Shown here: positions 36,005-44,875 of the stretch, one piece after another
How positions within the stretch are numbered: the stretch's first letter is position 1
Layout: every line of letters begins with the position of its first letter
DNA from: Nocardioides marinisabuli
Lineage (GTDB): Bacteria; Actinomycetota; Actinomycetes; Propionibacteriales; Nocardioidaceae
Assembly: GCF_013466785.1 (NCBI RefSeq)
Contig: NZ_CP059163.1
Location: 2,356,001 to 2,420,000, forward strand
Reading direction: 5' to 3'
Length of the DNA: 64,000 bases
Notes under the pieces: model-generated
Seen by the model: only the letters and a program-made list of their open reading frames with translations
Databases searched by the model: none
Told to the model about the DNA's origin: nothing
Position numbers and translations under genes: made by a program

Positions 36005-37849
36005 ATGTGCGGGATCGTGGGGTACGTCGGGCAGCGTCCCGCCGAGCTGGTCGTCATCGAGGGGCTGCGGCGCCTGGAGTACCGCGGCTACGACTCGGCC
36101 GGCATCGCCCTGGTCGACGAGGGGGCGCTGGTCACCCGCAAGAAGGCCGGCAAGCTCGCCAACCTCGAGAAGGTCGTCGACGACGACCCGCTGCCGCCCT
36201 CGACGATCGGCATCGGGCACACCCGCTGGGCCACCCACGGCGCCCCCAACGACGTCAACGCCCACCCCCACGTCGGGGCGACCGGGCGGGTGGCGATGGT
36301 GCACAACGGCATCATCGAGAACTTCGACGACCTGCGGGCCCGGCTCGAGGACGACGGCCACCAGCTGGTCTCCGAGACCGACACCGAGGTCGTGGCCCAC
36401 CTGCTGGAGCTGCAGGTCGCCTCCGGCGTCGACCTGACCACCGCGATGCAGCGGGTGTGCAGCCGCCTCGAGGGTGCCTTCACGCTCGTGGCCGTCGACG
36501 CCCAGGACCCCACCGCCGTGGTGGCCGCGCGCCGCAACAGCCCGCTGGTCGTGGGTCTCGGCGAGGGCGAGAACTTCCTCGGCTCCGACGTCGCCGCCTT
36601 CATCGAGCACACCCGCGAGGCGCTCGAGCTCGACCAGGACCAGGTCGTGACCATCACCGCCGACGGCGTGGCCGTGTCGGGCTTCGACGGCACCCCGGCG
36701 CAGGGCCGGCCCTACCACGTCGACTGGGACCTCTCCGCGGCCGAGAAGGACGGCCACGACTGGTTCATGCGCAAGGAGATCTTCGAGCAGCCGCGCGCCG
36801 TGGCCGACTCGCTGCTGGGGCGCCGTACCCGCGAGGGGGCGCTGCACCTCGACGAGATGCGCCTCTCCGACCAGGAGCTGCGCGACGTCGACAAGATCAT
36901 CATCATCGCGGCCGGCACCTCCTTCTACGCCGGCATGGTCGCCAAGTACGCCATCGAGCACTGGTGCCGGATCCCCGTCGAGGTCGAGCTGTCCAGCGAG
37001 TTCCGCTACCGCGACCCGATCCTCGACTACTCCACGCTCGTGGTGGCGATCAGCCAGTCCGGCGAGACCGCCGACACCCTGCAGGCGATCCGCCACGCCC
37101 GCACCCAGCGCTCGAAGGTGCTGGCGATCTGCAACACCAACGGCTCGACCATCCCGCGCGAGTCCGACGCGGTCATCTACACCCACGCCGGCCCCGAGAT
37201 CGGCGTCGCCTCCACCAAGGGGTTCCTGACCCAGCTGGTGGCCTGCTACCTGCTCGCGCTCTACCTCGCGCAGGTCAAGGGCACCCGCTACGGCGACGAG
37301 ATCGCCGAGGTGATGAGCCAGCTGGAGGAGATGCCCGGCCACATCGAGACCGTGCTCTCGCGCGCCGACGACGTCTACGCGCTCGCCGCCGACCACGTCG
37401 GCACCCGCTCGGTGCTCTTCCTGGGCCGCCACGCCGGCTACCCGGTCGCGCTCGAGGGGGCGCTGAAGCTCAAGGAGCTGGCCTACATCCACGCCGAGGG
37501 CTTCGCCGCCGGCGAGCTCAAGCACGGCCCGATCGCGCTGATCGAGCAGGACCTGCCAGTGCTGTGCGTGGTCCCGCCCCGCGGGCGCGACCAGCTGCAC
37601 GACAAGATGCTCAGCGGCATCCAGGAGGTCCGCGCCCGTGGCGCCCGCACGATCTGCCTGGCCGAGGAGGGCGACGACTCCATCACGTCGTACGCCGACG
37701 TGCTGGTCCGGCTGCCCCGGGTGCCGGTGCTGCTCCAGCCCCTGGTCGCGGTGGTCCCGCTGCAGCTCTTCGCCTGCGAGCTGGCCACCCAGATGGGCCA
37801 CGACGTCGACCAGCCCCGCAACCTCGCCAAGTCCGTCACGGTCGAGTGA
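36005..37849 (+). CDS. glmS: Glutamine-fructose-6-phosphate aminotransferase (isomerizing)
   Basis: A 614-residue enzyme making glucosamine-6-phosphate from fructose-6-phosphate and glutamine. MCGIVGYVG places the catalytic Cys2 at the N-terminus after Met removal, and [17 protein letters not shown] and [11 protein letters not shown] complete the glutaminase domain (1-240). Two SIS isomerase domains follow ([30 protein letters not shown]; then [19 protein letters not shown] and [14 protein letters not shown]). The C-terminus NLAKSVTVE is the canonical ending. acpS follows after 7 nt. Divergent from coaA. It feeds GlmM, also in this window. Confidence 0.97.
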   Translation: MCGIVGYVGQRPAELVVIEGLRRLEYRGYDSAGIALVDEGALVTRKKAGKLANLEKVVDDDPLPPSTIGIGHTRWATHGAPNDVNAHPHVGATGRVAMVHNGIIENFDDLRARLEDDGHQLVSETDTEVVAHLLELQVASGVDLTTAMQRVCSRLEGAFTLVAVDAQDPTAVVAARRNSPLVVGLGEGENFLGSDVAAFIEHTREALELDQDQVVTITADGVAVSGFDGTPAQGRPYHVDWDLSAAEKDGHDWFMRKEIFEQPRAVADSLLGRRTREGALHLDEMRLSDQELRDVDKIIIIAAGTSFYAGMVAKYAIEHWCRIPVEVELSSEFRYRDPILDYSTLVVAISQSGETADTLQAIRHARTQRSKVLAICNTNGSTIPRESDAVIYTHAGPEIGVASTKGFLTQLVACYLLALYLAQVKGTRYGDEIAEVMSQLEEMPGHIETVLSRADDVYALAADHVGTRSVLFLGRHAGYPVALEGALKLKELAYIHAEGFAAGELKHGPIALIEQDLPVLCVVPPRGRDQLHDKMLSGIQEVRARGARTICLAEEGDDSITSYADVLVRLPRVPVLLQPLVAVVPLQLFACELATQMGHDVDQPRNLAKSVTVE

Positions 37850-37856
37850 GCGCGCC

Positions 37857-38210
37857 GTGCCCGTGATCGGCGTCGGCATCGACGTCTGCGACATCGAGCG
37901 CTTCGCCGAGTCCCTGGAGCGCACCCCCGCGCTGCGCGAGCGGCTCTTCACCCCGGCCGAGGCGACCCGGCCGCTGGCCTCGCTCGCCGCCCGCTTCGCG
38001 GCCAAGGAGGCGCTGGCCAAGGCCCTGGGCGCCCCGGTGGGGATGGCCTGGCACGACTGCGAGGTGGTCAACGAGTCGTCGGGGCGCCCGCTGCTGGAGA
38101 TCCGGGGCAGCGTGCGCGCCCGCGCCGACGAGCTCGGGGTCGCCCACCTGCACCTCTCGCTCTCCCACGACGCCGGCATCGCCTCGGCCGTGGTGGTCCT
38201 CGAGGCGTGA
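37857..38210 (+). CDS. acpS: Holo-[acyl-carrier-protein] synthase
   Basis: A 117-residue 4'-phosphopantetheinyl transferase that loads CoA-derived phosphopantetheine onto acyl carrier protein. The family motifs are [15 protein letters not shown] (Mg-binding Asp, residues 4-18), [13 protein letters not shown] (about 44-56) and [16 protein letters not shown] near the C-terminus. The length is typical. The GTG at 37857 is 7 nt after the glmS stop, so the two genes form an operon. The CoA it uses depends on coaA, encoded just upstream of glmS on the other strand. Confidence 0.93.
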   Translation: MPVIGVGIDVCDIERFAESLERTPALRERLFTPAEATRPLASLAARFAAKEALAKALGAPVGMAWHDCEVVNESSGRPLLEIRGSVRARADELGVAHLHLSLSHDAGIASAVVVLEA

Positions 38211-38351
38211 CCCGCCGCGGGAGCGCGCCGACGTGATCCAGGTCTCGTCAGGCTTAACACGTTGGTGACCGGGGAGGTAAAGAACGGTCTTGCCGCGTAA
38301 CACGCGGCAGCGAGGGTTCACCTGCCTACCTGCCCGTTCGAGAGGAACAGC

Positions 38352-40919
38352 GTGAACAAGAAGAAGACCACCCGGGCGTCGTTGCTCGCCGCCGGCTCGA
38401 TGGGGATCGCCGTGCTCGCGGTCGGCCCCACCGCCGCCCCCGCACTGTCGACCCCGGCGCTGTCCACCGCGGCGGCCCCGGCCGCCGCCGGCGGCGGCTA
38501 CCTCGCCCCGTACTTCACCGCCGCCGACCTGACCGGTGACCGCGAGGTCACCGTCGACGACCTCGACCTGCTGGTCGAGGCGATGGGCACCACCAGCACC
38601 GACGCGTCGTGGCCCGACGTGGCGCCGGCCGACCTCGACGGCGACCTCGTCATCACCGTCTCCGACCTCGCGGCCCTCTCGCAGCGGGTGCTACACGACG
38701 ACGGGGACTTCGCGCTCGTCGAGGCCAGCGCCGTGGAGATGCAGAAGGCGATGAACGCCGGCGTCGTCACCTCGGTGCAGCTCACCCAGGCCTACCTCGA
38801 CCGCATCGCCGCCTACGACCGCACCGTCGTGGACACCTCCCCGACCGGTCGCGCCCTGGCCTCGATCATCGCCACCAGCGACGTGGCCCTCGAGGCCGCG
38901 GCCGCCAGCGACGCCGCCCGCGCCGTCAACGGCGGGCCCTCGAGCATGCTCGACGGCATCCCGGTGCTGCTCAAGGACAACTACGACACCGTCGACATGC
39001 CCACCACCGCCGGCTGCGGGTGCTGGGAGGACAACCAGACCGAGGACGACGCCGCCATGGTCGAGGGCCTGCGCGCCGACGGCGCGATCATCCTGGGCAA
39101 GGCCAGCCTCGACGAGTTCGCCTTCGGCTTCACCTCGCAGTTCAGCGCCGGCTCCGAGCCCGGCGACACGGTGTACGTCGCCAGCCCGTACGCCACCGAC
39201 AAGACCGCGGGCGGCTCCAGCGGCGGCACCGGTGCCGCGATCGCCGCCAACCTCGGCGCGATCGGCTTCGGCACCGACACCGGCGGCTCGATCCGGGTGC
39301 CCTCGAGCTACAACCAGCTCGTCGGCGTGCGCCCCACGGTCGGCCTGGCCAGCCGCGACGGCATCGTGCCGCTCGCGCTCAGCCAGGACACCGGCGGCCC
39401 GATGACCCGCTCGGTCTCCGACGCGGCCATCGCGCTGGACGCCGTGGTCGGGAGCGACCCCGCCGACCCGGTGACCGCCGACGCCGACGACCGCGCGCCC
39501 GAGTCGTACACCTCCTACCTCGACCCCGAGGCGCTCGCGGGCGTGCGGATCGGCTACCTGGCCTCGATGCTGCCCAACGACCTCGCGGTGCAGCGGCTGT
39601 GGGCGCAGGCGGTCGAGGACCTCGAGGCCCAGGGCGCCACGGTCGAGGAGATCTCCATCGACGGCATCGACCCGGTGCTCGGCGAGGGCAGCGGCTCGAC
39701 CAACGAGTTCAAGCACGACCTCGACGACTACATCGAGGCCCACCTCGGTGAGAGCGTCGCGGCCCGCTCGCTGCGCGCCATCATCGACACCGGCCACATC
39801 GTCCCCTCGCGCGCCTCGACGTACGACCGTCGCGAGCAGGTCACCGCGGAGGAGTACGACGCCTGGATGGAGTCGCACACCGCCGTCCTCGAGGGCGGTC
39901 GCGCGCTGGTCACCGGTGCGCTCGACGACAACGACCTCGACGCGATCGTCTACCCCTCGGGGCGGCCGTACGGCACCCACAGCACCAACATGCGCCTGAG
40001 CCCCAACACCGGGCTGCCGGCCGTGACCGTGCCGATGGGCCAGGCCGTCGCGACCGACCTGTCCGTCACCGGGGCGGGTGTGAACCTGGAGTTCCTGGGC
40101 CGTGAGTACGCCGAGGGCGACCTGCTGGGCATGACCTACGCCTACGAGCAGGCCACCGCGCACCGCACAACCCCCGAGCTCTACGGCGCCCTCGCCGGCG
40201 ACGTGCTCGAGGGCGTCGGCAGCGACGAGTCCGCGACCCCCGGCGACGGGACGGTCACGATCTCGGCGCCGGCCAAGGTCAAGGCGGGCCAGGAGTTCAC
40301 GGTCACCGTCGAGCAGGACGCCGCCGACCTCTACGCCTACGACCTCAGCATCGGCTTCGACCCCGGTGCGGTGACCTACGTGGTCGACAGCGCGGGCACC
40401 GACGACACCGGCGCCACCTACGAGTCGACGGGCGAGGGCGAGGTCGCGGTGACCCACACCAAGCTCGGCACCTCGCCGGCGACATCGGGCGAGACGACCC
40501 TGGCCACCCTCACCTTCGTGGCCACCGCCTCCGGGCCCACCGGCCTGGTGGTCGAGGAGCTCGAGACCGTCGACTCCGAGGGCACCGCCACCACCGTGGT
40601 CGAGGCCGCCGACGCCGAGGTCGACGTGCGCAAGGTCCCGACGTCCCTCGACGTCGACCTCAGCGACGACAAGGTCTCGAAGGGCTCCAAGGTCTCGCTG
40701 GTCGCCACCGTCGGCGCCGCCGGCTCGATCGCCCCCACCGGCAAGGTCAAGGTGCTCGTCGACGGTGACGTCGTGCGCCGCGCCGAGGTCGTCGACGGAG
40801 TCGCCGAGACCCGCTTCAAGGCCCGCTCGCTGGGCCGCAACAAGGTCATCGTCCGGTTCCTGCCCGCCGACCCCTTCAAGAAGAGCAAGGGCAAGGCGGT
40901 CCTCCGCACCGTCCGCTGA
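38352..40919 (+). CDS. Secreted amidase-signature protein with dockerin-like and cohesin-like domains
   Basis: An 855-residue exported protein. Signal peptide (1-40, KKKTTRASLLAAGSMGIAVLAV). Dockerin-like pair of calcium loops: ADLTGDREVTVDDLDLLV and ADLDGDLVITVSDLAALS (about 57-116). The amidase-signature domain (about 125-620) has catalytic Lys208 in PVLLKDNYDT, cis-Ser289 in GGSSGGTG and nucleophile Ser313 in TDTGGSIRVP. A cohesin-like domain (about 635-755) has VKAGQEFTVTVEQDAADLYAYDLSIGFDPG. A final Ig-like domain (about 760-855) is basic. The amidase probably cleaves an external amide; the substrate is unknown. GAGAGGAAC precedes the GTG. It lies in a segment separating acpS from nnrDE. 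Confidence 0.82.
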   Translation: MNKKKTTRASLLAAGSMGIAVLAVGPTAAPALSTPALSTAAAPAAAGGGYLAPYFTAADLTGDREVTVDDLDLLVEAMGTTSTDASWPDVAPADLDGDLVITVSDLAALSQRVLHDDGDFALVEASAVEMQKAMNAGVVTSVQLTQAYLDRIAAYDRTVVDTSPTGRALASIIATSDVALEAAAASDAARAVNGGPSSMLDGIPVLLKDNYDTVDMPTTAGCGCWEDNQTEDDAAMVEGLRADGAIILGKASLDEFAFGFTSQFSAGSEPGDTVYVASPYATDKTAGGSSGGTGAAIAANLGAIGFGTDTGGSIRVPSSYNQLVGVRPTVGLASRDGIVPLALSQDTGGPMTRSVSDAAIALDAVVGSDPADPVTADADDRAPESYTSYLDPEALAGVRIGYLASMLPNDLAVQRLWAQAVEDLEAQGATVEEISIDGIDPVLGEGSGSTNEFKHDLDDYIEAHLGESVAARSLRAIIDTGHIVPSRASTYDRREQVTAEEYDAWMESHTAVLEGGRALVTGALDDNDLDAIVYPSGRPYGTHSTNMRLSPNTGLPAVTVPMGQAVATDLSVTGAGVNLEFLGREYAEGDLLGMTYAYEQATAHRTTPELYGALAGDVLEGVGSDESATPGDGTVTISAPAKVKAGQEFTVTVEQDAADLYAYDLSIGFDPGAVTYVVDSAGTDDTGATYESTGEGEVAVTHTKLGTSPATSGETTLATLTFVATASGPTGLVVEELETVDSEGTATTVVEAADAEVDVRKVPTSLDVDLSDDKVSKGSKVSLVATVGAAGSIAPTGKVKVLVDGDVVRRAEVVDGVAETRFKARSLGRNKVIVRFLPADPFKKSKGKAVLRTVR

Positions 40920-40927
40920 CCCCTCCC

Positions 40928-40967
40928 GTGCCCCTGGGCGTGGCCGTGAGGCCACGCTCAGGGGCAC
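40928..40967 (+). terminator. 18-bp hairpin terminator after the amidase gene
   Basis: GTGCCCCTGGGCGTGGCC (40928-40945) pairs with GGCCACGCTCAGGGGCAC (40950-40967) with one mismatch and a 4-nt loop, 9 nt after the stop codon. Confidence 0.75.
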
Positions 40968-40971
40968 GACC

Positions 40972-41111
40972 GCGTCGTGGCCTGAGTCGTGGTCCGGGTC
41001 GTGGTCTGGGTCGTGGTCCGGGTCGTGGCCCGTGGCCGCGCTAGGCCGCGTCCTCAGGTGCACGACCCGAGCCACGACCCGAGCCACGACCCGAGCCACG
41101 ACCCCGGCCAC
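40972..41111. repeat. 12-bp-unit palindromic element, copy B
   Basis: Five left units (40972-41031, most reading GGGTCGTGGTCC), a core (41032-41063, GTGGCCGCGCTAGGCCGCGT and on) and four right units GACCCGAGCCAC (41064-41111). Core and units match copies A and C. The minus-strand gene at 41041-42036 reads through the right arm and most of the core; its TAG stop lies in the core. Confidence 0.85.
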
Positions 41112-42036
41112 CCCGCGGCGGGAGGCCGGGCACGCCGAGCGAGCGCAGGTCCGCGGCCAGCTCGGCGTCCTCGTGGCGCACCTCGTACGCCGTGCACCCG
41201 ACCACGACGCGGTCGGGGGAGGCGAGGCGACGCCCGCGCTTCTTGTCCGCGGCCCAGTGGCGCACCTCCATGTGGAAGGAACCGTCGACCTCCAGCACCA
41301 GCACCCCACCGCCGGGCAGGTCCCACTCGCAGTCGGTCCACCGGCGTCGTCCCGCGGAGTCGGCGCGGGCGCGTTGGCGGTCCGGCGGTGCGAGCCCGGC
41401 TCGACGGCACATCACGGCGACGTCCAGCTCGGCACCGGAGTGCGCGCCGCCCCCGATCTCGCCCAGCACCTGCTTGAAGGGCTTGGCGCGGCGCAGCGGG
41501 CGGAGCTGGTCGACCCACTCGAGCAGGCGCTCGGCCGTGGTGAGGCGCTGCTGCACCGTCGCGGCCAGCAGGCCGTACGCCGAGCGCATCGGGGCGTCGT
41601 ACGCCGACCAGAGCAGCACCGCAGGCTCGACCCGGGCCACGGGCAGGCCGTCGCGCGGGTGGCGCAGCAGGTCGAAGGGGCGCCGGGTGCGGAAGAAGTC
41701 CACCCCGTCGACGGGCTCGAACGCCAGCGGCGCATCGACCCACACGGTGACGCGGTCGCGGTCCCAGCCGGTCAGCCCGTGGCACGCGGCCGCCGTCAGA
41801 CCGCCGAGCATGCTGCGCGGACCGGCGTGCAGGACGCCCAGCCAGCGACGCTGCTCGAGGTCGAGCGTGCCGGTCACGGTGCTGACGACGCGTGACGTGC
41901 GGTTGGCCCATCGCCTGGCCCAGACGTTGTTGCGCACCGTGTCGGAGTCGATGCCGAGCGCGGTGAGCTGACGCCGCGCCACCATCCCCGACTGGCGGGT
42001 GACCAGGTCGTCGAGAGCCTTCTCGGTGTCTGTCAT
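41041..42036 (-). CDS. AbiEi-like winged-helix plus DUF559/Vsr-like nuclease-fold protein
   Basis: A 331-residue protein. The N-terminus (ALDDLVTRQSGMVARRQLTALGIDSDTVRNNV) is the winged helix found in AbiEi-type antitoxins and many actinobacterial DUF559 proteins. The C-terminal half (about 195-305) has the restriction-endonuclease-like pattern: AELDVAVMCRRAGLAPPDRQ, Asp in RRWTDCEWDLPGGGVLVLEVDGSFH, then a charged helix and DRVVVGCTAYEV. This matches the D-(E/D)-x-D core of very-short-patch-repair-like nucleases. Activity is unproven and no AbiEii-type toxin gene is adjacent. The last 20 or so residues ([20 protein letters not shown]) are encoded by repeat copy B. Copy C lies 73 nt before its start. 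Confidence 0.75.
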   Translation of the reverse strand: MTDTEKALDDLVTRQSGMVARRQLTALGIDSDTVRNNVWARRWANRTSRVVSTVTGTLDLEQRRWLGVLHAGPRSMLGGLTAAACHGLTGWDRDRVTVWVDAPLAFEPVDGVDFFRTRRPFDLLRHPRDGLPVARVEPAVLLWSAYDAPMRSAYGLLAATVQQRLTTAERLLEWVDQLRPLRRAKPFKQVLGEIGGGAHSGAELDVAVMCRRAGLAPPDRQRARADSAGRRRWTDCEWDLPGGGVLVLEVDGSFHMEVRHWAADKKRGRRLASPDRVVVGCTAYEVRHEDAELAADLRSLGVPGLPPRGGRGRGSGRGSGRGSGRAPEDAA

Positions 42037-42109
42037 GACCAGCAGGCTGCCCCGGCGCGTCGATCCGTGCGCCGCTCATCCACAGGCCCGCTGGTGGGCC
42101 GGTGCGCTG

Positions 42110-42234
42110 GGGTCGTGGTCCCAGTCGTGGTCCCGGTTGTGGTTCCAGTCGTGGCTCCAGTCGTGTGCCTGCCGACGCGCCATACCGCGGCCACGGGCCA
42201 CGACCCGGACCACGACCCGGACCACGACCCGGGG
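42110..42234. repeat. 12-bp-unit palindromic element, copy C
   Basis: Five left units (42110-42169, starting GGGTCGTGGTCC and then diverging), a core (42163-42194) that matches the cores of A and B in reverse complement, and three right units of the form GACCACGACCCG (42196-42231). It lies in the divergent gap between the nuclease-like gene and nnrDE and ends next to the nnrDE -10 box. Confidence 0.8.
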
Positions 42235-42235
42235 C

Positions 42236-42241
42236 TAGGTT
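42236..42241 (+). promoter_or_regulatory. -10 hexamer TAGGTT for leaderless nnrDE
   Basis: TAGGTT ends 8 nt before the ATG at 42250. Any -35 element would lie inside repeat copy C. Confidence 0.45.
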
Positions 42242-42249
42242 GGGGCGGC

Positions 42250-43692
42250 ATGAGGCAGGCGCACACGGTGGAGCAGGTCAGGGCGGCGGAGGCGGGGCTG
42301 ATGGCCCGGCTGCCGGAGGGCGCGCTGATGATGCGGGCGGCCCACGGACTGGCGCAGGCGGTGGCCGACTGGCTCGGCTCGACGTACGGCCGCAGGGTGC
42401 TGCTGCTGGTGGGCTCGGGCGACAACGGGGGCGACGCGCTGCACGCGGGGGCGCTGCTGGCGCGGCGCGGGGCCGGGGTAGAGGCGTGGCTGCTCTCCGA
42501 GACCGTGCACGAGGGGGGCCTGGCGGCGCTGCGGGCCGCCGGTGGCCGGGTCGTGCCCCCGGGCGGGAGCCAGGAGCCACGCCGGGGGGCACGACCGGAG
42601 GTGGTGGTCGACGGGATCATGGGCATCGGCGGCAAGCCCGGGCTGCGCCCCGACGCGCAGCGAGCGCTGGCACGGCTCGAGGGGGTCCCGGTGGTCGCGG
42701 TCGACGTGCCCAGCGGGGTCGACGTCGACACCGGGGAGACCCCGGAACCGCACGTGCGGGCCGCGCTGACGGTCACGTTCGGCACCCACAAGACCGCCCA
42801 CCTGGTCGACCCCGCGGCGGGCGCCTGCGGGGCGGTGCACCTCGTCGACCTCGGCCTCGACCTGCCGGAGCCCGGGGTCGAGAGCCTCCAGGGCCACGAC
42901 GTCGCCCGGCTGCTGCCGCGCCCGGCCGACGACGCCCACAAGTACACGCGCGGCGTGGTCGGGGTGCGCGCCGGCTCCGAGGAGTACCCCGGTGCCGGGC
43001 TCCTCAGCGTCGCCGGCGCCGCGACCGGCCTCGCCGGCATGGTCCGGTACGTCGGCGACGTCGCCGTGGCCGACCGGGTGCGCCAGGCGCACCCCGAGGT
43101 CGTCGGGGCCGGCCGGGTGCAGGCCTGGGTGGTCGGCTCGGGGGCGGGCGAGGGCGCCGCCGGCACCCTGGCCGAGGCGCTCGACGACGCCCGCGAGCAC
43201 CACCTGCCGGTGCTCGTCGACGCCGACGCGCTGCACCAGCTCGACCCCCACGAGCCGCTGCTGCGGTCGGGGGAGGTGCCGGCGGTGCTCACCCCGCACG
43301 CCGGCGAGCTCGCCGCGATGCTCGGCGAGGACCGCGCCGACATCGAGGCGCGCCCGCTGCACTTCGCCCGGGCGGCCGCGCGCCGCTACGGCTGCGTGGT
43401 GCTGCTCAAGGGCCGCCACACCCTGGTCAGCCGCCCCGACGGGCGCACCCGCGCCACCACCACCGGCACCCCGTGGCTGGCGACCGCCGGCGCCGGCGAC
43501 GTGCTCGGCGGGCTCATCGGCGCCCTGCTCGCCGCGGGGCTGGACCCCTTCGACGCCGCGAGCGTCGGGTCGTGGCTGCACGGCGCCGCGGCCACCACCG
43601 TCTCGCGCGGCGGGCCGATCGTGGCGGGCCAGGTCGCGGGGGCGGTGGCCGACGTGGTGCGGGCCCTGCCCGCGCCCCTGAGCAGTCCCTGA
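42250..43692 (+). CDS. nnr: Bifunctional NAD(P)H-hydrate epimerase/ADP-dependent dehydratase
   Basis: A 480-residue metabolite-repair enzyme that restores damaged NAD(P)H hydrates. The N-terminal YjeF_N epimerase domain (1-215) has the nucleotide loop LLVGSGDNGGDALHAGALLA, VVDGIMGIGGKPGLR and VAVDVPSGVDVDTGETP. The C-terminal ribokinase-like dehydratase domain (about 225-475) has the marker AHKYTRGVVGV, LVDADAL, LTPHAGELAAML, LLKGRHTLV and the ADP-binding anion hole GTPWLATAGAGDVLGGLIGALLA. The bifunctional form is standard in actinobacteria. alr follows after 25 nt, probably in the same operon. Confidence 0.93.
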   Translation: MRQAHTVEQVRAAEAGLMARLPEGALMMRAAHGLAQAVADWLGSTYGRRVLLLVGSGDNGGDALHAGALLARRGAGVEAWLLSETVHEGGLAALRAAGGRVVPPGGSQEPRRGARPEVVVDGIMGIGGKPGLRPDAQRALARLEGVPVVAVDVPSGVDVDTGETPEPHVRAALTVTFGTHKTAHLVDPAAGACGAVHLVDLGLDLPEPGVESLQGHDVARLLPRPADDAHKYTRGVVGVRAGSEEYPGAGLLSVAGAATGLAGMVRYVGDVAVADRVRQAHPEVVGAGRVQAWVVGSGAGEGAAGTLAEALDDAREHHLPVLVDADALHQLDPHEPLLRSGEVPAVLTPHAGELAAMLGEDRADIEARPLHFARAAARRYGCVVLLKGRHTLVSRPDGRTRATTTGTPWLATAGAGDVLGGLIGALLAAGLDPFDAASVGSWLHGAAATTVSRGGPIVAGQVAGAVADVVRALPAPLSSP

Positions 43693-43717
43693 GCCGTCGG
43701 GTGGAAGGATGGACCCG

Positions 43718-44875
43718 ATGAGCCTTCCGCACGACGCACGGCGCGCCGAGATCGTCGTCGACCTGGCGGCGGTCCGACACAACGTGCGCCGGATCGCCGA
43801 CGAGGTCGGCCCCGACGTGGCGCTCATGGTCGTGGTCAAGGCCGACGCCTACGGCCACGGCATGGTGCCCGTCGCCCGGGCCGCCCGCGAGGCGGGGGCA
43901 CCCTGGCTGGGCGTGGCCACCCTCGACGAGGCGCTGGCCCTGCGCGAGGCCGGCGACACCGGCCGGCTGCTGGCCTGGCTGACCGTGCCCGGCGAGGACT
44001 GGGCGGCCGCGGTGGCCGCCGACGTCGACGTGACGGCGTACACCACCGCCGAGCTCGACCACCTCGTCGACGCCGTCGCCCGCGCCGGCCGCCCGGCCCG
44101 CCTGCAGCTCAAGATCGACACCGGCCTCAACCGCGGCGGCTGCGCCCCCGCCGACTGGCCGGCGCTGGTCGCCGCCGCGCGCGCCGGCCAGGACGCCGGC
44201 CACTGGCGCGTCACCGGCATCTGGTCGCACCTGGCCGCCTCCGACGACCCCGACCACCCCGCCAACCCCGCGCAGCAGCGGGTCTTCCGCGAGGCGCTCG
44301 ACGCCGCCGAGGCGGCCGGGCTCGAGCCCGAGGTGCGCCACCTGGCCAACTCGGCCGCGGCGCTGCTGCAGCCGGAGTCCCGCTTCGACCTGGTCCGCGT
44401 CGGCCTGGCGTCCTACGGCCTCGACCCCGCCCCCGGCCACACCCCCGACCTGGGCCTGCATCCCGCGATGACCGCCACCGCGACCGTGGCGATGACCAAG
44501 CGGCTCGCGCCCGGCGACGGCGTCTCCTACGGCCACACCTGGATCGCCGACCAGCCGGTCACCGTCGGCCTGCTGCCCGTGGGGTACGCCGACGGGGTGC
44601 CGCGCCACGCCGGCAACACCGCCGAGGTCGGCGTCGCCGGCACACGCCGACCGGTGCGGGGCCGGGTGTGCATGGACCAGCTCGTCGTCGAGCTGGCCGG
44701 GCCGGGCGAGGAGCCGGCCGTCGGTGCGGGTGACCGGGTGGTGCTCTTCGGCGCCGCCCCCGACCCGACCGCGCAGGACTGGGCCGAGGCGTGCGGCACC
44801 ATCTCCTACGAGATCGTCAGCAGGATCGGCGGCCGCTTCGCGCGCCGCTGGGTCGACAGCGAGGAGCAGTCGTGA
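43718..44875 (+). CDS. alr: Alanine racemase
   Basis: A 385-residue PLP enzyme interconverting L- and D-alanine for peptidoglycan. The PLP Lys is Lys41 in VVVKADAYGHG. IDTGLNRGGC and HLANSAAAL lie in the barrel, and the opposing catalytic Tyr is expected in GVSYGHTWIA, followed by LLPVGYADGVPR and GRVCMDQLVVE. The length is standard. The ATG at 43718 is chosen because GGAAGG is spaced correctly for it; an in-frame ATG at 43709 abuts that site. The next gene's GTG overlaps its stop. Confidence 0.96.
   Translation: MSLPHDARRAEIVVDLAAVRHNVRRIADEVGPDVALMVVVKADAYGHGMVPVARAAREAGAPWLGVATLDEALALREAGDTGRLLAWLTVPGEDWAAAVAADVDVTAYTTAELDHLVDAVARAGRPARLQLKIDTGLNRGGCAPADWPALVAAARAGQDAGHWRVTGIWSHLAASDDPDHPANPAQQRVFREALDAAEAAGLEPEVRHLANSAAALLQPESRFDLVRVGLASYGLDPAPGHTPDLGLHPAMTATATVAMTKRLAPGDGVSYGHTWIADQPVTVGLLPVGYADGVPRHAGNTAEVGVAGTRRPVRGRVCMDQLVVELAGPGEEPAVGAGDRVVLFGAAPDPTAQDWAEACGTISYEIVSRIGGRFARRWVDSEEQS

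Noticed and set aside
38691..41309. Antisense open frame of about 872 codons opposite the dockerin/cohesin amidase
   Set aside because: It overlaps a clear coding gene and two structured elements, and has biased composition only.
41041..42036. Complete AbiE toxin-antitoxin system
   Set aside because: The protein has only the AbiEi-like winged helix plus a nuclease-like domain; no AbiEii nucleotidyltransferase gene is adjacent.
40972..42240. Tandem short repeats as a CRISPR array
   Set aside because: The units are 12 bp without spacers and reverse orientation around a core; no cas genes are present.
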